From Falcatimonas sp. MSJ-15 (lineage in GTDB: Bacteria; Bacillota; Clostridia; Lachnospirales; Lachnospiraceae): 64,000 nucleotides of DNA. Both the position numbers and the translations under genes were made by a program. The stretch lies in assembly GCF_018918265.1 (NCBI RefSeq), contig NZ_JAHLQC010000002.1:222820-286819 (forward strand), read 5' to 3'. Below the pieces are notes generated by a model. It was not told the DNA's origin and did no database searches. It saw nothing but the letters and a program-made list of their open reading frames with translations. Below, piece by piece: positions 27,051-36,154 of this stretch (positions are counted from its first letter, which is position 1; each line of letters begins with the position of its first letter).

Positions 27051-27722
27051 CTATGGAAATATCACATCCGGCAATACAAATACATATCCTTCATCTTGTA
27101 ATTCGTCAATTATTCTAAGTGCTGCCGAGACTGAGCTGTCATATATATCATGCAGAAGAATTATATCGTTCGGTTTTACATTCTTCACTACCAGATTAAC
27201 GACTTTATCTGCATTATTCGTATTCCAATCCATCGGATCAACCTGCCATAGAACTACTGTCATCTCTTCTATATAGAATATTCTGTCACTTGTATTACCA
27301 AATGGTGGCCTTATGTATTGTGGCATCTCTCCTGTTATCTTATATATCAATTCATTAGTCTTATCAATCTCTTTTAAGGCACAGTCTCTACTAACACGAC
27401 TAAGATCACAGTGTGTATATGTATGATTGCCTATCTCATGCCCTTCCTCCTTCATTCTTCTTATTATATCTTCATTGCCTTCTATATTTTCACCTATAAC
27501 AAAAAAAGTTGCTTTCACATCTCTTTGTTTTAGTCCATCTAAAAGTTTTTCAGTTGTACTTCTGTTTGGACCATCATCAAATGTGATTGCAACAAATTTT
27601 TCTTCATATTTTTCCACAATAGTTTCTTTTTTTATATCATCAATCCACAATAGTCCGACAATAATTGTCAATAATATGTTAATAATTAATATTATTCTTT
27701 TTATTTTGGATATCGACTTCAC
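27051..27722 (-). CDS. Polysaccharide deacetylase (NodB domain), membrane anchored
   Basis: A 223-residue carbohydrate esterase family 4 enzyme with an N-terminal membrane segment (about 9-26) and a NodB domain: TFDDG (metal and catalytic Asp pair), HTYTH (metal His pair), RPPFG, DPMDW and the ILLHD end motif. Such enzymes remove acetyl groups from peptidoglycan or wall glycans outside the cell. The longest frame uses an ATG at 27737, but that codon is inside a terminator stem. GGAG in the 3' arm of that stem lies seven bases before a GTG at 27722, which I take as the likely start. It may thus be controlled by that hairpin. Confidence 0.88.
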   Translation of the reverse strand: MKSISKIKRIILIINILLTIIVGLLWIDDIKKETIVEKYEEKFVAITFDDGPNRSTTEKLLDGLKQRDVKATFFVIGENIEGNEDIIRRMKEEGHEIGNHTYTHCDLSRVSRDCALKEIDKTNELIYKITGEMPQYIRPPFGNTSDRIFYIEEMTVVLWQVDPMDWNTNNADKVVNLVVKNVKPNDIILLHDIYDSSVSAALRIIDELQDEGYVFVLPDVIFP

Positions 27723-27762
27723 AAAAAAACTCCGCATACACTTTTTATTTAAGTATATGCGG
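27723..27762 (-). terminator. Terminator/attenuator hairpin overlapping the deacetylase ribosome site
   Basis: Minus strand: CCGCATATACTT, a 7-base loop, AAGTGTATGCGG, then AG and seven T (27723-27729). It ends the upstream membrane-protein transcript. The end of the 3' arm plus the next bases supplies GGAG for the deacetylase start, so folding would hide that site. Confidence 0.75.
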
Positions 27763-27777
27763 CTTTCTTAAAATAAT

Positions 27778-28266
27778 TTATGCATTCTCTTTTGTAAATT
27801 CATTATATGATTCTTTTTTTGGTTTTATAAGTAATACAAATATTGCAAGTCCAAGATAATGGAATACATGTCTAATCTCTCCTGCATACAATGCAAAATA
27901 TAATAATGCCATAAAACCTGCAACATCAAAAATCACATATTTTAAATAATTGTTCTTCTTATCCCTGTCAAGCGTCTTTAGTTCTCCCTTATATGCCGGT
28001 TCAACCACATCGTTTATAATCAGAAATGCTACTACAAATCCTGCTGTAACAATCTTAAATGACAGCTGGTTATTATGTCCATGTAATGTTGCAATTACAA
28101 CATATACAATTCCAAGAACTACCATTGCAAATGATATAATGTCAAATGCACACTTCTCATTCTCCGACTTAAATAACCCTGTAAATCTCTTCCCGATATT
28201 AACGAAAAAGTTCTTAATCAGATTAATTCTCTCATAGTCTAAATAGTCACGAATGTCAAACTTCAT
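27778..28266 (-). CDS. Unknown four-TM membrane protein
   Basis: A 162-residue protein: a charged N-terminal part (DIRDYLDYERINLIKNFFVN), then four hydrophobic helices at about 42-63, 72-88, 106-124 and 130-147. No family recognised. The frame begins at 28290, but GGAAAGGGA sits before the ATG at 28266. It is followed by a hairpin terminator and then the NodB deacetylase. The small size and position give no clear role. Confidence 0.7.
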   Translation of the reverse strand: MKFDIRDYLDYERINLIKNFFVNIGKRFTGLFKSENEKCAFDIISFAMVVLGIVYVVIATLHGHNNQLSFKIVTAGFVVAFLIINDVVEPAYKGELKTLDRDKKNNYLKYVIFDVAGFMALLYFALYAGEIRHVFHYLGLAIFVLLIKPKKESYNEFTKENA

Positions 28267-28385
28267 AATCTTCCCTTTCCGAATGCTCATATTTCTCTAC
28301 AATTATAATTGTGAATTGACGTTTAGTCAAGGAATTTCAATTAACATAGGACTATATTACTATTTTTAAACTATTTTAAAGAAAC

Positions 28386-28571
28386 TTATATAAATTGATT
28401 AGTTTTTTTATCGTATTCATAATCTATCATCTTTAGTTTTTTGATTATTGTATCTTTATCGCAAGCTAATGAATTACACATCTCATCAAATGAACTAAAT
28501 TCATCTCTAAGTTTTAGATTAACAAAGCTTAAAAGCATTGCCGGGTCGTTTGGTATATTATTATATTGCAT
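28386..28571 (-). CDS. DUF4250 small protein
   Basis: A 61-residue protein matching the DUF4250 pattern: IPNDPAMLLSFVNLKLRDEF near the start, a helical middle (EMCNSLACDKDTIIKKL) and the ending IDYEYDKKTNQF. The family is common in Lachnospiraceae and other clostridia and has no known function; the middle could form a helix-turn-helix. It lies 30 bp behind the MBL-fold gene on the same strand, so the two are probably co-transcribed. A ribosome site (AGGAAAGAAAA) lies just upstream. Confidence 0.85.
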   Translation of the reverse strand: MQYNNIPNDPAMLLSFVNLKLRDEFSSFDEMCNSLACDKDTIIKKLKMIDYEYDKKTNQFI

Positions 28572-28601
28572 ATCTTTTTTCCTTTCTTCCTATCAATTAT
28601 A

Positions 28602-29321
28602 TTATTCAGCTATTGTAAAGCCATTTTCTTTCATCATTTTTATCGCTTCTTCATCATCTTCAAGATGCATAAGTATTATCTTACTTTTCTGTTCTTTGCT
28701 AAAATCTTTTGTAAGTTCTAACATCTTCTTATAGTACATATGTGAAGTTGCTTTTTCTATAAATGTTACTTCATTGTATATCTCATTATACATATCTACA
28801 TTCTTAACTGTAAAGTTAAATTCACTATTATCACCACTATAATAGATAAGCTTCTGTTTAGGTATCTCTATTGTAATTGCATAAGAATTCATTCCTTGTA
28901 CATGTTTTGCCTCAATAAAATTATATTCAAAGTTAATGTCTGTTCCATCCGGACGAATTTCATCCCATCTATTTATATAATATGTATAGAATTCTTCTGT
29001 CGTACCGGACATTCTAAGATATTCTCTTAGATCTTCATGTGGAAAATATACACAAATCTTACTCTTATCCATATTAAATACTTTATAATACAGATAATAT
29101 ATCGCTGTAGAAAGACTTCCTGCATGATCTCCATGTATATGTGTTATAAAGAAATTGACTCTTGTCTTTTTATTAAAAAGATCTTCTAGTACAAGTTTCT
29201 TAAATACATCTTCACCTGCATCAATTACAAAAAGTTCTGTTCCCATCTCAAAATATGCACTTGTGCATCCTCTCTTAACATTGAATGCACTACCTGTTCC
29301 TAGAAATTTTAAAAAATTCAT
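28602..29321 (-). CDS. MBL-fold metallo-hydrolase (RNase Z-like)
   Basis: A 239-residue beta-lactamase-fold hydrolase. The metal motif THIHGDHAGS sits at about 59-68, GTGSAFNVKRG near the start resembles RNase Z-type proteins, a Tyr-Ser-Gly-Asp motif (YYSGDNSEF) supplies the bridging aspartate, and a histidine near the C-terminus (ILMHLEDDEEA) completes the site. Substrate unknown: RNA, nucleotide or another phosphoester. It lacks the long exosite arm of tRNase Z. GGAG lies seven bases before the ATG. Probably an operon with the DUF4250 gene. Confidence 0.85.
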   Translation of the reverse strand: MNFLKFLGTGSAFNVKRGCTSAYFEMGTELFVIDAGEDVFKKLVLEDLFNKKTRVNFFITHIHGDHAGSLSTAIYYLYYKVFNMDKSKICVYFPHEDLREYLRMSGTTEEFYTYYINRWDEIRPDGTDINFEYNFIEAKHVQGMNSYAITIEIPKQKLIYYSGDNSEFNFTVKNVDMYNEIYNEVTFIEKATSHMYYKKMLELTKDFSKEQKSKIILMHLEDDEEAIKMMKENGFTIAE

Positions 29322-29349
29322 ACATTCACTCCTTTTTGCTTATATATAG

Positions 29350-29382
29350 AAAAAGTGACCGTTAACAAACGGCCACTTTTTT
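29350..29382 (-). terminator. Terminator of clpB
   Basis: A 14-bp stem (AAAAAGTGACCGTT with AACGGCCACTTTTT, one wobble) and a 4-base loop; on the minus strand it follows clpB and precedes the MBL gene. Confidence 0.85.
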
Positions 29383-29429
29383 ATCAGATGGCATTAACAT
29401 TTTATATTATTAATGCTATCTGTTGTATA

Positions 29430-32015
29430 TTATTTTATACATTTTCCGATAAGTTTACTTCCATCATAATCTATCTCAATTGTATTTTGAGGCATTACGT
29501 CATCTGCAAGTATAAGTTTGGCAGCAAGTGTCTCGACATTCTTTTGTAAGAATCTCTTAAGTGGTCTTGCACCATATACCGGATCATAGCCTTCTTCAAC
29601 AATATATCTTTTTGCTGCATCTGTCAATGTTATATGAATCTCTCTATCTGAAACTCGTTCATTAAGATCATCCATAAGGAGATCAACTATATGACTTATA
29701 TTGTCTTTTGTTAAAGGCTTAAACATAATTATCTCATCCAGACGATTTAAAAATTCAGGTCTGAAATTGCTTCTTAATGCTTCCATTACTGCATCTTCGG
29801 CTTCTTTTTTGATTGTGCCATCATCATTAATACCATCTAGAAGATATTGTGCACCAAGGTTAGATGTCATTATTATTATTGTATTTTTAAAATCTACTGT
29901 TCTACCTTTTGAGTCTGTAATTCGTCCATCATCAAGTACCTGCAATAATACATTGAATACATCTGGATGTGCTTTTTCAATCTCATCAAATAATACTACT
30001 GAATATGGTTTTCTTCTTACTGCTTCTGTAAGCTGTCCACCCTCTTCATAGCCTACATATCCTGGAGGCGCACCTATTAATCTTGACACTGAATATTTCT
30101 CCATATATTCACTCATATCTAATCTTACTATACTCTGTTCGTCATCAAACAGACTCTTTGCAAGTGCTTTTGCAAGTTCTGTCTTACCTACACCTGTTGG
30201 ACCAAGGAAGATAAATGAACCTATAGGCTTTGATGGATCTTTTATTCCGGCTTTTGATCTTATAATAGCTTCTGATACTTTTGTAACACCATCATCCTGT
30301 CCTATTACACTCTTATGAAGCTGTTTGTCAAGATTAAGTATCTTATTCTTCTCTGTTTCTGTAAGTTTAGTTACAGGAATACCTGTCCATCTTGATACTA
30401 TACTTGCAATCTCGTCATCGGTAACACTTTCATGTATAAGAGACATATCCTGCTTTTTTACTTTTTCTTCTTCTATTTCAAGCTGTTTTTGCAATTTTGG
30501 AAGTTCTCCATACTGAAGTTCCGCTGCCTTATTAAGATCATATTCTCTCTTTGCAAGTGCTATCTGGTTATTCATATCTTCTATCTGTTTTCTAAGTTCA
30601 CTAAGTTTTTCTACAGATGCTTTTTCAATATCCCACTGTGCTTTTAGATTATTATATTCATCTCTTAATTCAGCAAGTTCTTTTCTAAGACTAAGAAGTC
30701 TCTCAGTACTTAGATGATCTGTTTCTTTTGTAAGTGCTTTTTCTTCTATCTCAAGCTGCATTATCTTTCTATTTATCTCATCTATCGGTGTTGGCATAGA
30801 GTCAAGTTCTGTCTTTATAAGTGCACATGCTTCATCAACAAGGTCTATTGCTTTATCAGGAAGAAATCTGTCCTGAATGTATCTTGCTGAAAGTGTTGCT
30901 GCTGATACAAGTGCCTGATCTGTTATCTTAACACCATGGAATACTTCATATCTCTCTTTTAATCCTCGTAATATTGATATTGTATCTTCTACAGTTGGCT
31001 CTTCTACAAGTACCGGCTGAAATCTTCTTTCAAGGGCAGGATCTTTTTCAATATATTGTCTATACTCATCAAGTGTTGTTGCACCTATACAATGAAGTTC
31101 ACCTCTTGCAAGCATTGGCTTTAGCATATTGCCGGCATCCATTGCACCATCTGTCTTACCTGCACCTACTATTGTATGAAGTTCATCAATGAATAATATA
31201 ATCTGTCCCTCGCTCTTCTTAACTTCATCAAGAACAGCTTTTAATCTCTCTTCAAATTCACCTCTGTATTTTGCACCTGCTACAAGTGCACCCATATCAA
31301 GTGCAAATAGTTTCTTATCTCTAAGACCATCCGGTACATCGCCTCTTACAATTCGCTGTGCAAGACCTTCTACTACTGCAGTCTTACCAACACCAGGTTC
31401 ACCTATTAAAACCGGATTATTCTTAGTCTTTCTTGACAGTATTCTGATAAGATTTCTAATCTCAGCATCTCGTCCTATTACAGGATCAAGCTTCTGATCT
31501 CTTGCTTTTTCTACATAATCATACGCATACTTACTAAGTGTATCATAAGTAGCTTCAGGATTATCTGATGTAACTTTTGTATTACCTCTTACAGTTGAAA
31601 GTGCCTGTAAAAATCTCTCTGTTGTAATTCCAAATTCTCTAAAAAGTTCTTTTATCTGAGGATTAGCCTGTTTTATCATATTAAGGAACAGATGCTCTAC
31701 TGATATATATTCATCGCCCATTGCTTTTGCTTCATCTTCAGCACCAAGAAGAACTTTATTAAGATCCTGACCTATATATACTTGTCCACCACTTACTTTT
31801 ACGCATTTTTCAAGATACTCTTCTACTCTGTTTCTAAAATACTGCGAGTTAATCTCCATCTTCTCTATAAGTTTAAGGATAAGACTGTCTTCCATATTGA
31901 GTAAACTATATAAAAGATGTTCCTGCCTAATCTCCTGATTACCAAAATCATAAGCGACTTTTTCGCAGCCATTAACTGCTTCTATGGATTTTTGTGTAAA
32001 TTTACTTATATTCAT
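29430..32015 (-). CDS. clpB: ATP-dependent disaggregase ClpB
   Basis: An 861-residue Hsp100 chaperone that pulls proteins out of aggregates together with DnaK. It has the Clp-N repeat domain (about 1-145), a first AAA domain with GEPGVGKT, the long coiled-coil middle domain typical of ClpB (about 405-520, Glu/Lys/Leu-rich), a second AAA domain with GPTGVGKT and [13 protein letters not shown], and the ClpB C-terminal domain. It has no IGF/IGL ClpP loop evident, as expected. Expression starts at a near-consensus promoter at 32149-32177; I see no CIRCE or CtsR-type operator, only an inverted repeat over the -10. Its own terminator follows. Confidence 0.95.
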   Translation of the reverse strand: MNISKFTQKSIEAVNGCEKVAYDFGNQEIRQEHLLYSLLNMEDSLILKLIEKMEINSQYFRNRVEEYLEKCVKVSGGQVYIGQDLNKVLLGAEDEAKAMGDEYISVEHLFLNMIKQANPQIKELFREFGITTERFLQALSTVRGNTKVTSDNPEATYDTLSKYAYDYVEKARDQKLDPVIGRDAEIRNLIRILSRKTKNNPVLIGEPGVGKTAVVEGLAQRIVRGDVPDGLRDKKLFALDMGALVAGAKYRGEFEERLKAVLDEVKKSEGQIILFIDELHTIVGAGKTDGAMDAGNMLKPMLARGELHCIGATTLDEYRQYIEKDPALERRFQPVLVEEPTVEDTISILRGLKERYEVFHGVKITDQALVSAATLSARYIQDRFLPDKAIDLVDEACALIKTELDSMPTPIDEINRKIMQLEIEEKALTKETDHLSTERLLSLRKELAELRDEYNNLKAQWDIEKASVEKLSELRKQIEDMNNQIALAKREYDLNKAAELQYGELPKLQKQLEIEEEKVKKQDMSLIHESVTDDEIASIVSRWTGIPVTKLTETEKNKILNLDKQLHKSVIGQDDGVTKVSEAIIRSKAGIKDPSKPIGSFIFLGPTGVGKTELAKALAKSLFDDEQSIVRLDMSEYMEKYSVSRLIGAPPGYVGYEEGGQLTEAVRRKPYSVVLFDEIEKAHPDVFNVLLQVLDDGRITDSKGRTVDFKNTIIIMTSNLGAQYLLDGINDDGTIKKEAEDAVMEALRSNFRPEFLNRLDEIIMFKPLTKDNISHIVDLLMDDLNERVSDREIHITLTDAAKRYIVEEGYDPVYGARPLKRFLQKNVETLAAKLILADDVMPQNTIEIDYDGSKLIGKCIK

Positions 32016-32133
32016 ACAAAAGCCTCCTTACTAATCAATTTCCTTTTTCATAACATCATATAATGCCTTAAGGTTCATCTTACATCACCTCATGCATACC
32101 TGTCGGCATCAAACAGATACATCTTATTGTTTT

Positions 32134-32177
32134 ATCTGTTCTATATTTGTTATAACAGATGTGTTTTTGTATGTCAA
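32134..32177 (-). promoter_or_regulatory. clpB promoter with inverted repeat over -10
   Basis: Minus strand: -35 TTGACA (32172-32177), 17-bp spacer, -10 TATAAC (32149-32154). ATCTGTT (32134-32140) and AACAGAT (32154-32160) form an inverted repeat spanning the -10 and the start region, a candidate operator. No GGTCAAA (CtsR) or TTAGCACTC (CIRCE) motif is seen. Confidence 0.65.
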
Positions 32178-32243
32178 CATATTTTTTGTAAGTTTTTGTA
32201 TTTTATATTGTTATGTTGTTTGTTTTATAAATGCATCAAAGTA

Positions 32244-32463
32244 TCCATTTAAAAATCTCACATGGCAGTTTGTGAGCAACGCCCGGATTAATATGTGTCA
32301 ACAAAAACACGCTTTCGCTAAGTGTCCATCGTAGTGGTACTAAGTTTGCCATATATCTACGATATATAGCTCACTAAGTGCCGACGATTACCACATTGTT
32401 TTCTTTTGATACATATTAATCCTGACGTTGCTAATATACGTTTTTCAGAGATTTTCAAATGGA
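32244..32463 (-). repeat. Structured repeat, copy A (220 bp, imperfect palindrome)
   Basis: Outer arms of about 58 bp pair imperfectly (TCCATTT...AATATGTGTCAA against its partner ending AAATGGA). Inside is a core of about 100 bp shared, in reverse orientation, with copy B at 32559-32817. The core has the 47-bp hairpin (32336-32382) that also occurs alone at 4991-5037. The outer arms of A and B are unrelated in sequence but each pairs with itself. It lies in the 32016-32865 gap, where no convincing gene is found. Confidence 0.8.
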
Positions 32464-32558
32464 TTATTGGCTTATGATATACAATTATGAAACATATTAT
32501 TGTTACATGTTTCAAGTGGTCTGCTTTTATAAATTTTTAGCATTTCACATAGATATAT

Positions 32559-32817
32559 GCAAATGTATATATTATGCGAAAACATAGCTGCGAAACTCAT
32601 CGAAACGTAAATTGGATTGCAAGAGCATAAATAGCATCAAAAGAAAACAATGTGGTAATCGTCGGCACTTAGTGCGTTATACACCATAGGTGTGTAACAA
32701 ACTTAGTACCGTTACGATGGACACTTAGCGAAAGCGGGTTTTCGTTGATGCTATTTATGCTCTTGCAATCTCAAAAAAACTATATAATATATGAGTTTCG
32801 CTTAAGTATACATTTGC
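32559..32817 (+). repeat. Structured repeat, copy B (259 bp, nested palindrome)
   Basis: Nested arms: GCAAATGTATA (32559-32569) with 32807-32817, GCGAAACTCAT (32590-32600) with 32791-32801, and a perfect 26-bp arm (32615-32640 with 32745-32770). The core (about 32642-32744) matches copy A: ACAATGTGGTAATCGTCGGC, the 47-bp hairpin (32664-32710), then ACGATGGACACTTAGCGAAA with a GC-GAAA-GC mini-hairpin. ACTTAG occurs three times in the core. It may be a structured RNA, a MITE, or a REP-like element; no ORF is inside. Confidence 0.8.
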
Positions 32818-32851
32818 AAAAAACAGGCAGAAAAATTTCTGCCTGTTTTTT
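32818..32851 (-). terminator. Terminator of the LCP gene
   Basis: A 16-bp stem (AAAAAACAGGCAGAAA with TTTCTGCCTGTTTTTT) and a two-base loop immediately downstream of the minus-strand LCP gene and touching the right tip of repeat copy B. Confidence 0.85.
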
Positions 32852-32865
32852 GTATATAATATATT

Positions 32866-34413
32866 TTATTGACCTGTTGTTGTCTCTTCTGGATAAAACC
32901 CCGTTTTATTAATAAGAACATTGCTTATATTATTTACTGTATCGGACACTTTATAATCTGTATCTCCAAACATGTATTCATGTAGTTTTTCTACATTAGA
33001 TTCAAGTGATACTGCAAATACACAGTCACCCTCTGATATTGTCTTTGTCTTCTTATCAAATGGGAAACCTGTTGTATCTACAAGATTATAACTCATAACA
33101 CTACTTGCCATAGATATTAACTCTGAAGATGAAAGACTTGTTGATATCATAGGGAATACCGTCTCTATGAGTTTGTTAAGCTTAATAACATCCATCTTCT
33201 TAGCTTTTTCAAACATAAGGCTTAGTACTTCTCTTTGTCTCTCAGTTCTCTTGTAATCATCACCGCCACCATATCTGATTCTACAAAATGCAGTTGCCTG
33301 AAGTCCTGTAAGATGAACATTACCTACTTCTGTAAGTTCTTCGTATGGTCGTTCTGTAATCTCACATGTCTCTGTCATATATCCATTAATGTAGAACTGT
33401 TCATTCTCATCAATCTCAAGATCAATACCGCCAAGAAGATCAATAGTCTCAATAAGTGCTTCAAAGTTAACTGTAACATAATCTGTTATATCCATATCAA
33501 GATTAGTATTAAGCATATTTATAGCAGCTTCCGGTCCTCCAAAATAATATGTCTCTGTAGCTTTTCTATATATGTCACTTCCAGATGATGACGGAACTGT
33601 ACTTAAAAGACATGTATCTCGATATACTGATATAAGTTTTACATCTTTTGTCTTATTATTAATGCTTGCAATTATTATCGCATCACTATGTGCATCTTTT
33701 ATAAGTGACTCAGGTTCTTTATCTCTGGCATCTACTCCAAATAATGCAATATTAGTATATCCTTTTATCTCATCAGACTTTACATCATTAATAAGAATAT
33801 TCTCCTTAGCAATTGGATTGTAATTAATCTTTTGAAGTTTTGACACACTATATCCAAATACAACTATTATACATAGCAAAAGAAGTTCAAATACAAATGC
33901 TATAATCTTTCCTTTTCTCTTCTTCGCACGTTTTTTTTGCATCTGTTTCTTAGTCATCTTTGGTCTTGCCTGACCATTTTTAGTATTTCGCTGACTAGTA
34001 GCTGTTTGTCTTCCTGTTCTTTGACGTTCATCTTCTGATACTCTTCGTCTTCCTGCACTTTGACGTTCGTCTTCTGATACTCTTCGTCTTCCTGTGCTTT
34101 GACGCTCGTCTTCTGATACTCTTCGTCTTCCTGTGCTTTGGCGCTCGTCTTCTGATACTCTTCGTCTTCCTGTGCTTTGACGTTCATCTTCTGATACTCT
34201 TCGTCTTCCTGTACTTTGACGTTCATCTTCCCTATTTACTCTTCTACTTGATTCTCTATAACTGTAATCATCATCATACTCATTTCTTGTTCTTCTGTTA
34301 TTTGATGTTCTTTCTCCTGACTGGGAATATGATCTGCTCTGTTGTCTTTGCTGTCTCTGTCTGTCTGAACTTCTTCCCTGTCCACTTCTTGTATTATCTC
34401 TATCATTTCCCAT
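32866..34413 (-). CDS. LytR-CpsA-Psr (LCP) ligase with 13-residue tandem repeats
   Basis: A 515-residue LCP protein that should transfer lipid-linked wall glycans onto peptidoglycan. The cytosolic part (1-165) is Arg/Gln/Ser-rich and holds six 13-residue units RRRVSEDERQSTG (about 57-136), followed by a very basic stretch, one membrane helix (about 170-190) and the LCP domain (about 215-480) with DARDKEPESLIKDAHSDAI, VYRDTCL, VNFEALIETIDLLGGIDLEI and FCRIRYGGGDDYKRTERQRE. LCP enzymes normally have short cytosolic tails, so the repeat part is unusual. It is next to a polyprenyl glycosylphosphotransferase, fitting joint action in glycan attachment. AAGGAG precedes the ATG. Confidence 0.93.
   Translation of the reverse strand: MGNDRDNTRSGQGRSSDRQRQQRQQSRSYSQSGERTSNNRRTRNEYDDDYSYRESSRRVNREDERQSTGRRRVSEDERQSTGRRRVSEDERQSTGRRRVSEDERQSTGRRRVSEDERQSAGRRRVSEDERQRTGRQTATSQRNTKNGQARPKMTKKQMQKKRAKKRKGKIIAFVFELLLLCIIVVFGYSVSKLQKINYNPIAKENILINDVKSDEIKGYTNIALFGVDARDKEPESLIKDAHSDAIIIASINNKTKDVKLISVYRDTCLLSTVPSSSGSDIYRKATETYYFGGPEAAINMLNTNLDMDITDYVTVNFEALIETIDLLGGIDLEIDENEQFYINGYMTETCEITERPYEELTEVGNVHLTGLQATAFCRIRYGGGDDYKRTERQREVLSLMFEKAKKMDVIKLNKLIETVFPMISTSLSSSELISMASSVMSYNLVDTTGFPFDKKTKTISEGDCVFAVSLESNVEKLHEYMFGDTDYKVSDTVNNISNVLINKTGFYPEETTTGQ
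34006..34245 (-). repeat. 39-bp tandem repeats inside the LCP gene
   Basis: Six near-identical 39-bp units (minus strand) encode RRRVSEDERQSTG variants; differences are a few bases (ACT/GCA/AGA codons). Because the unit is a multiple of three, copy number can change without breaking the frame. Shadow open frames across it are artefacts of the repetition. Confidence 0.88.
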
Positions 34414-34427
34414 TATGTTTTTTCTCC

Positions 34428-35819
34428 TTAATATGCATTTTTATTAACAAAACCTTTAAATACTGTCAGGAATAAAATTCTTATATCAAATCCGAAGGTC
34501 CAGTTTTCTATATAATACAAATCAAATTCAATACGTTTTTTAATTGATGTATTACCTCTTAGGCCATTAACCTGCGCCCAACCGGTCATTCCTGGTCTTA
34601 CCTGATGCTTAATCATATATCTTGGAATCTCTTCTTTAAACTTTTCAACATAGAATGGTCTCTCTGGTCTTGGACCTATAAGTGACATATCTCCTTTTAA
34701 AACATTGAAAAGCTGTGGTAACTCATCAATACTTGTTCTTCTTATTATCTTACCAATCCATGTTACTCTAGGATCATCTTTTACAGTCCATGCTTTCTTC
34801 TCTTCACTAGGTTTTTGGACTGCCATTGATCTGAACTTATACATCTCAAATTCTCTATTATGCAATCCTACTCTTTCCTGACAATATATTATCGGTCCTT
34901 TTGATGTGAATTTTACAAGTAGTGCTGTAACAAGCATTATTGGAGAGAATATAACTATACATAACAGCGAACCCACTATATCAAAAGTTCTCTTTATAAT
35001 ACTATTTAATGGATCTGTAAGTGGTACATGTCTTATATTAATTACAGGAAGTCCCTGTAAATCTTCCATATATGGAATTGTCGGAATAACTTTGTTATAA
35101 TCTGGAATAAACTTTGTATGCACACCTGATTTTTCACATAAGTTCACTATCTTCTCAAGTTTTGCATATTCACTAAGGCCAAGTGTAATAGCAATCTCAT
35201 CAAGTTTGTTCTCAGGAAGAATAATATTAAGATTATCTATATCTCCTATTACTTTTACACCTTTATAAGTAGTTCCTTGTGCTACATTATCATCTAGTAT
35301 TCCTCTTATTACATATCCCCACTGCGGATTACTTCTTATTCTGTCTATATATTGTTCTGCTGCTCTGCTATATCCAACCAAAATTATATGCTTAAGGTTG
35401 AATCCATTCTTTCTCATACTTCTAAGAGCTATTCTTATAAGATTTCTTACAACAACTTCTATACATATATTAATCACGAAGAACATAAATAACATTTCTC
35501 GTGAAAAATGTGGCTGGTGGAATATATATAATGCTGCAAGTATGATTGATATACCAATCACGTTAGCTTTAACTATATTAAATGCTTCTATCTTCCTTCC
35601 ACCAATTCTCTTTGATGTATACAGATTACATACATAATATAAAAGCAGATACAATGGTATTATTAAAAAGCATACATTCATATACATCTCTAATGAGAAC
35701 GTTGTTCCTTTTCCAAAGCTAAACTTAAGATGCCACGCTAAAATGTATGATAATATAATAACCAGTGCATCTATTACTACATGCGCTCTGTTAAAATGTT
35801 TTTGATTATCTTTTATCAC
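34428..35819 (-). CDS. Undecaprenyl-phosphate glycosylphosphotransferase (exopolysaccharide initiation)
   Basis: A 463-residue initiating transferase that places the first sugar phosphate on undecaprenyl phosphate. Four membrane helices lie in about 10-125, a nucleotide-binding-like middle (ILVGYSRAAEQYIDRI, about 140-250), one more helix at about 280, and the bacterial sugar-transferase domain with YKFRSM, DPRVTWIGKIIRRTSIDELP, NVLKGDMSLIGPRPERP and RPGMTGWAQVNGLRG. The start appears to be GTG (35819) with AGGGTGA upstream. It is followed by the LCP gene 14 bp further on, so both are one transcript for surface glycan. Confidence 0.93.
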   Translation of the reverse strand: MIKDNQKHFNRAHVVIDALVIILSYILAWHLKFSFGKGTTFSLEMYMNVCFLIIPLYLLLYYVCNLYTSKRIGGRKIEAFNIVKANVIGISIILAALYIFHQPHFSREMLFMFFVINICIEVVVRNLIRIALRSMRKNGFNLKHIILVGYSRAAEQYIDRIRSNPQWGYVIRGILDDNVAQGTTYKGVKVIGDIDNLNIILPENKLDEIAITLGLSEYAKLEKIVNLCEKSGVHTKFIPDYNKVIPTIPYMEDLQGLPVINIRHVPLTDPLNSIIKRTFDIVGSLLCIVIFSPIMLVTALLVKFTSKGPIIYCQERVGLHNREFEMYKFRSMAVQKPSEEKKAWTVKDDPRVTWIGKIIRRTSIDELPQLFNVLKGDMSLIGPRPERPFYVEKFKEEIPRYMIKHQVRPGMTGWAQVNGLRGNTSIKKRIEFDLYYIENWTFGFDIRILFLTVFKGFVNKNAY

Positions 35820-35914
35820 TTTTTCTCACCCTGTCATTTTTATTTGATGCAGCTTCCCTTCTGCAACATTAATAGTATTGCCATTTATATGGCGATTTTT
35901 AACTTCTGAAAAGT

Positions 35915-35943
35915 ATAATACCCTAAACTGATAATATAATCAA
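35915..35943 (-). promoter_or_regulatory. Promoter of the glycosylphosphotransferase-LCP transcript
   Basis: Minus strand: -35 TTGATT (35938-35943), 17-bp spacer, -10 TATTAT (35915-35920), about 95 bp before the GTG start. Confidence 0.6.
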
Positions 35944-36013
35944 CTATCATAAATCTAACATTTTCTTAATATTTTCTTAACATTTGCTCTATTTGCGCAA
36001 TTTTATTATAATT

Positions 36014-36044
36014 AAAAGGAAATCCGAAAACCAGATTTCCTTTT
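36014..36044 (-). terminator. Terminator after rfbD
   Basis: An 11-bp stem (AAAAGGAAATC with GATTTCCTTTT) and 9-base loop in the gap between rfbD and the glycosylphosphotransferase gene. The rest of 35820-36154 holds the promoter listed above. Confidence 0.75.
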
Positions 36045-36154
36045 AAAGTTTCTTTTTTAGTTTATAAACTTAGATTCTATATATTATCTCTTAACTAGTA
36101 TATGCAATACTTAGAACATTCCATAAGCTAATCTTGGCACTCACTTACTGTATC

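Noticed and set aside
32092..32334. 80-residue plus-strand open frame in the clpB-LCP gap
   Set aside because: It runs through the clpB promoter and into repeat copy A, with no ribosome site or recognisable protein features.
33954..34226. 90-residue open frame with repeated EDEEYQK units on the minus strand
   Set aside because: It is a shadow frame of the 39-bp repeats inside the LCP gene; the real frame carries the LCP domain.
34006..34245. CRISPR-like periodic repeats
   Set aside because: The 39-bp units are directly tandem without spacers and encode in-frame protein repeats.
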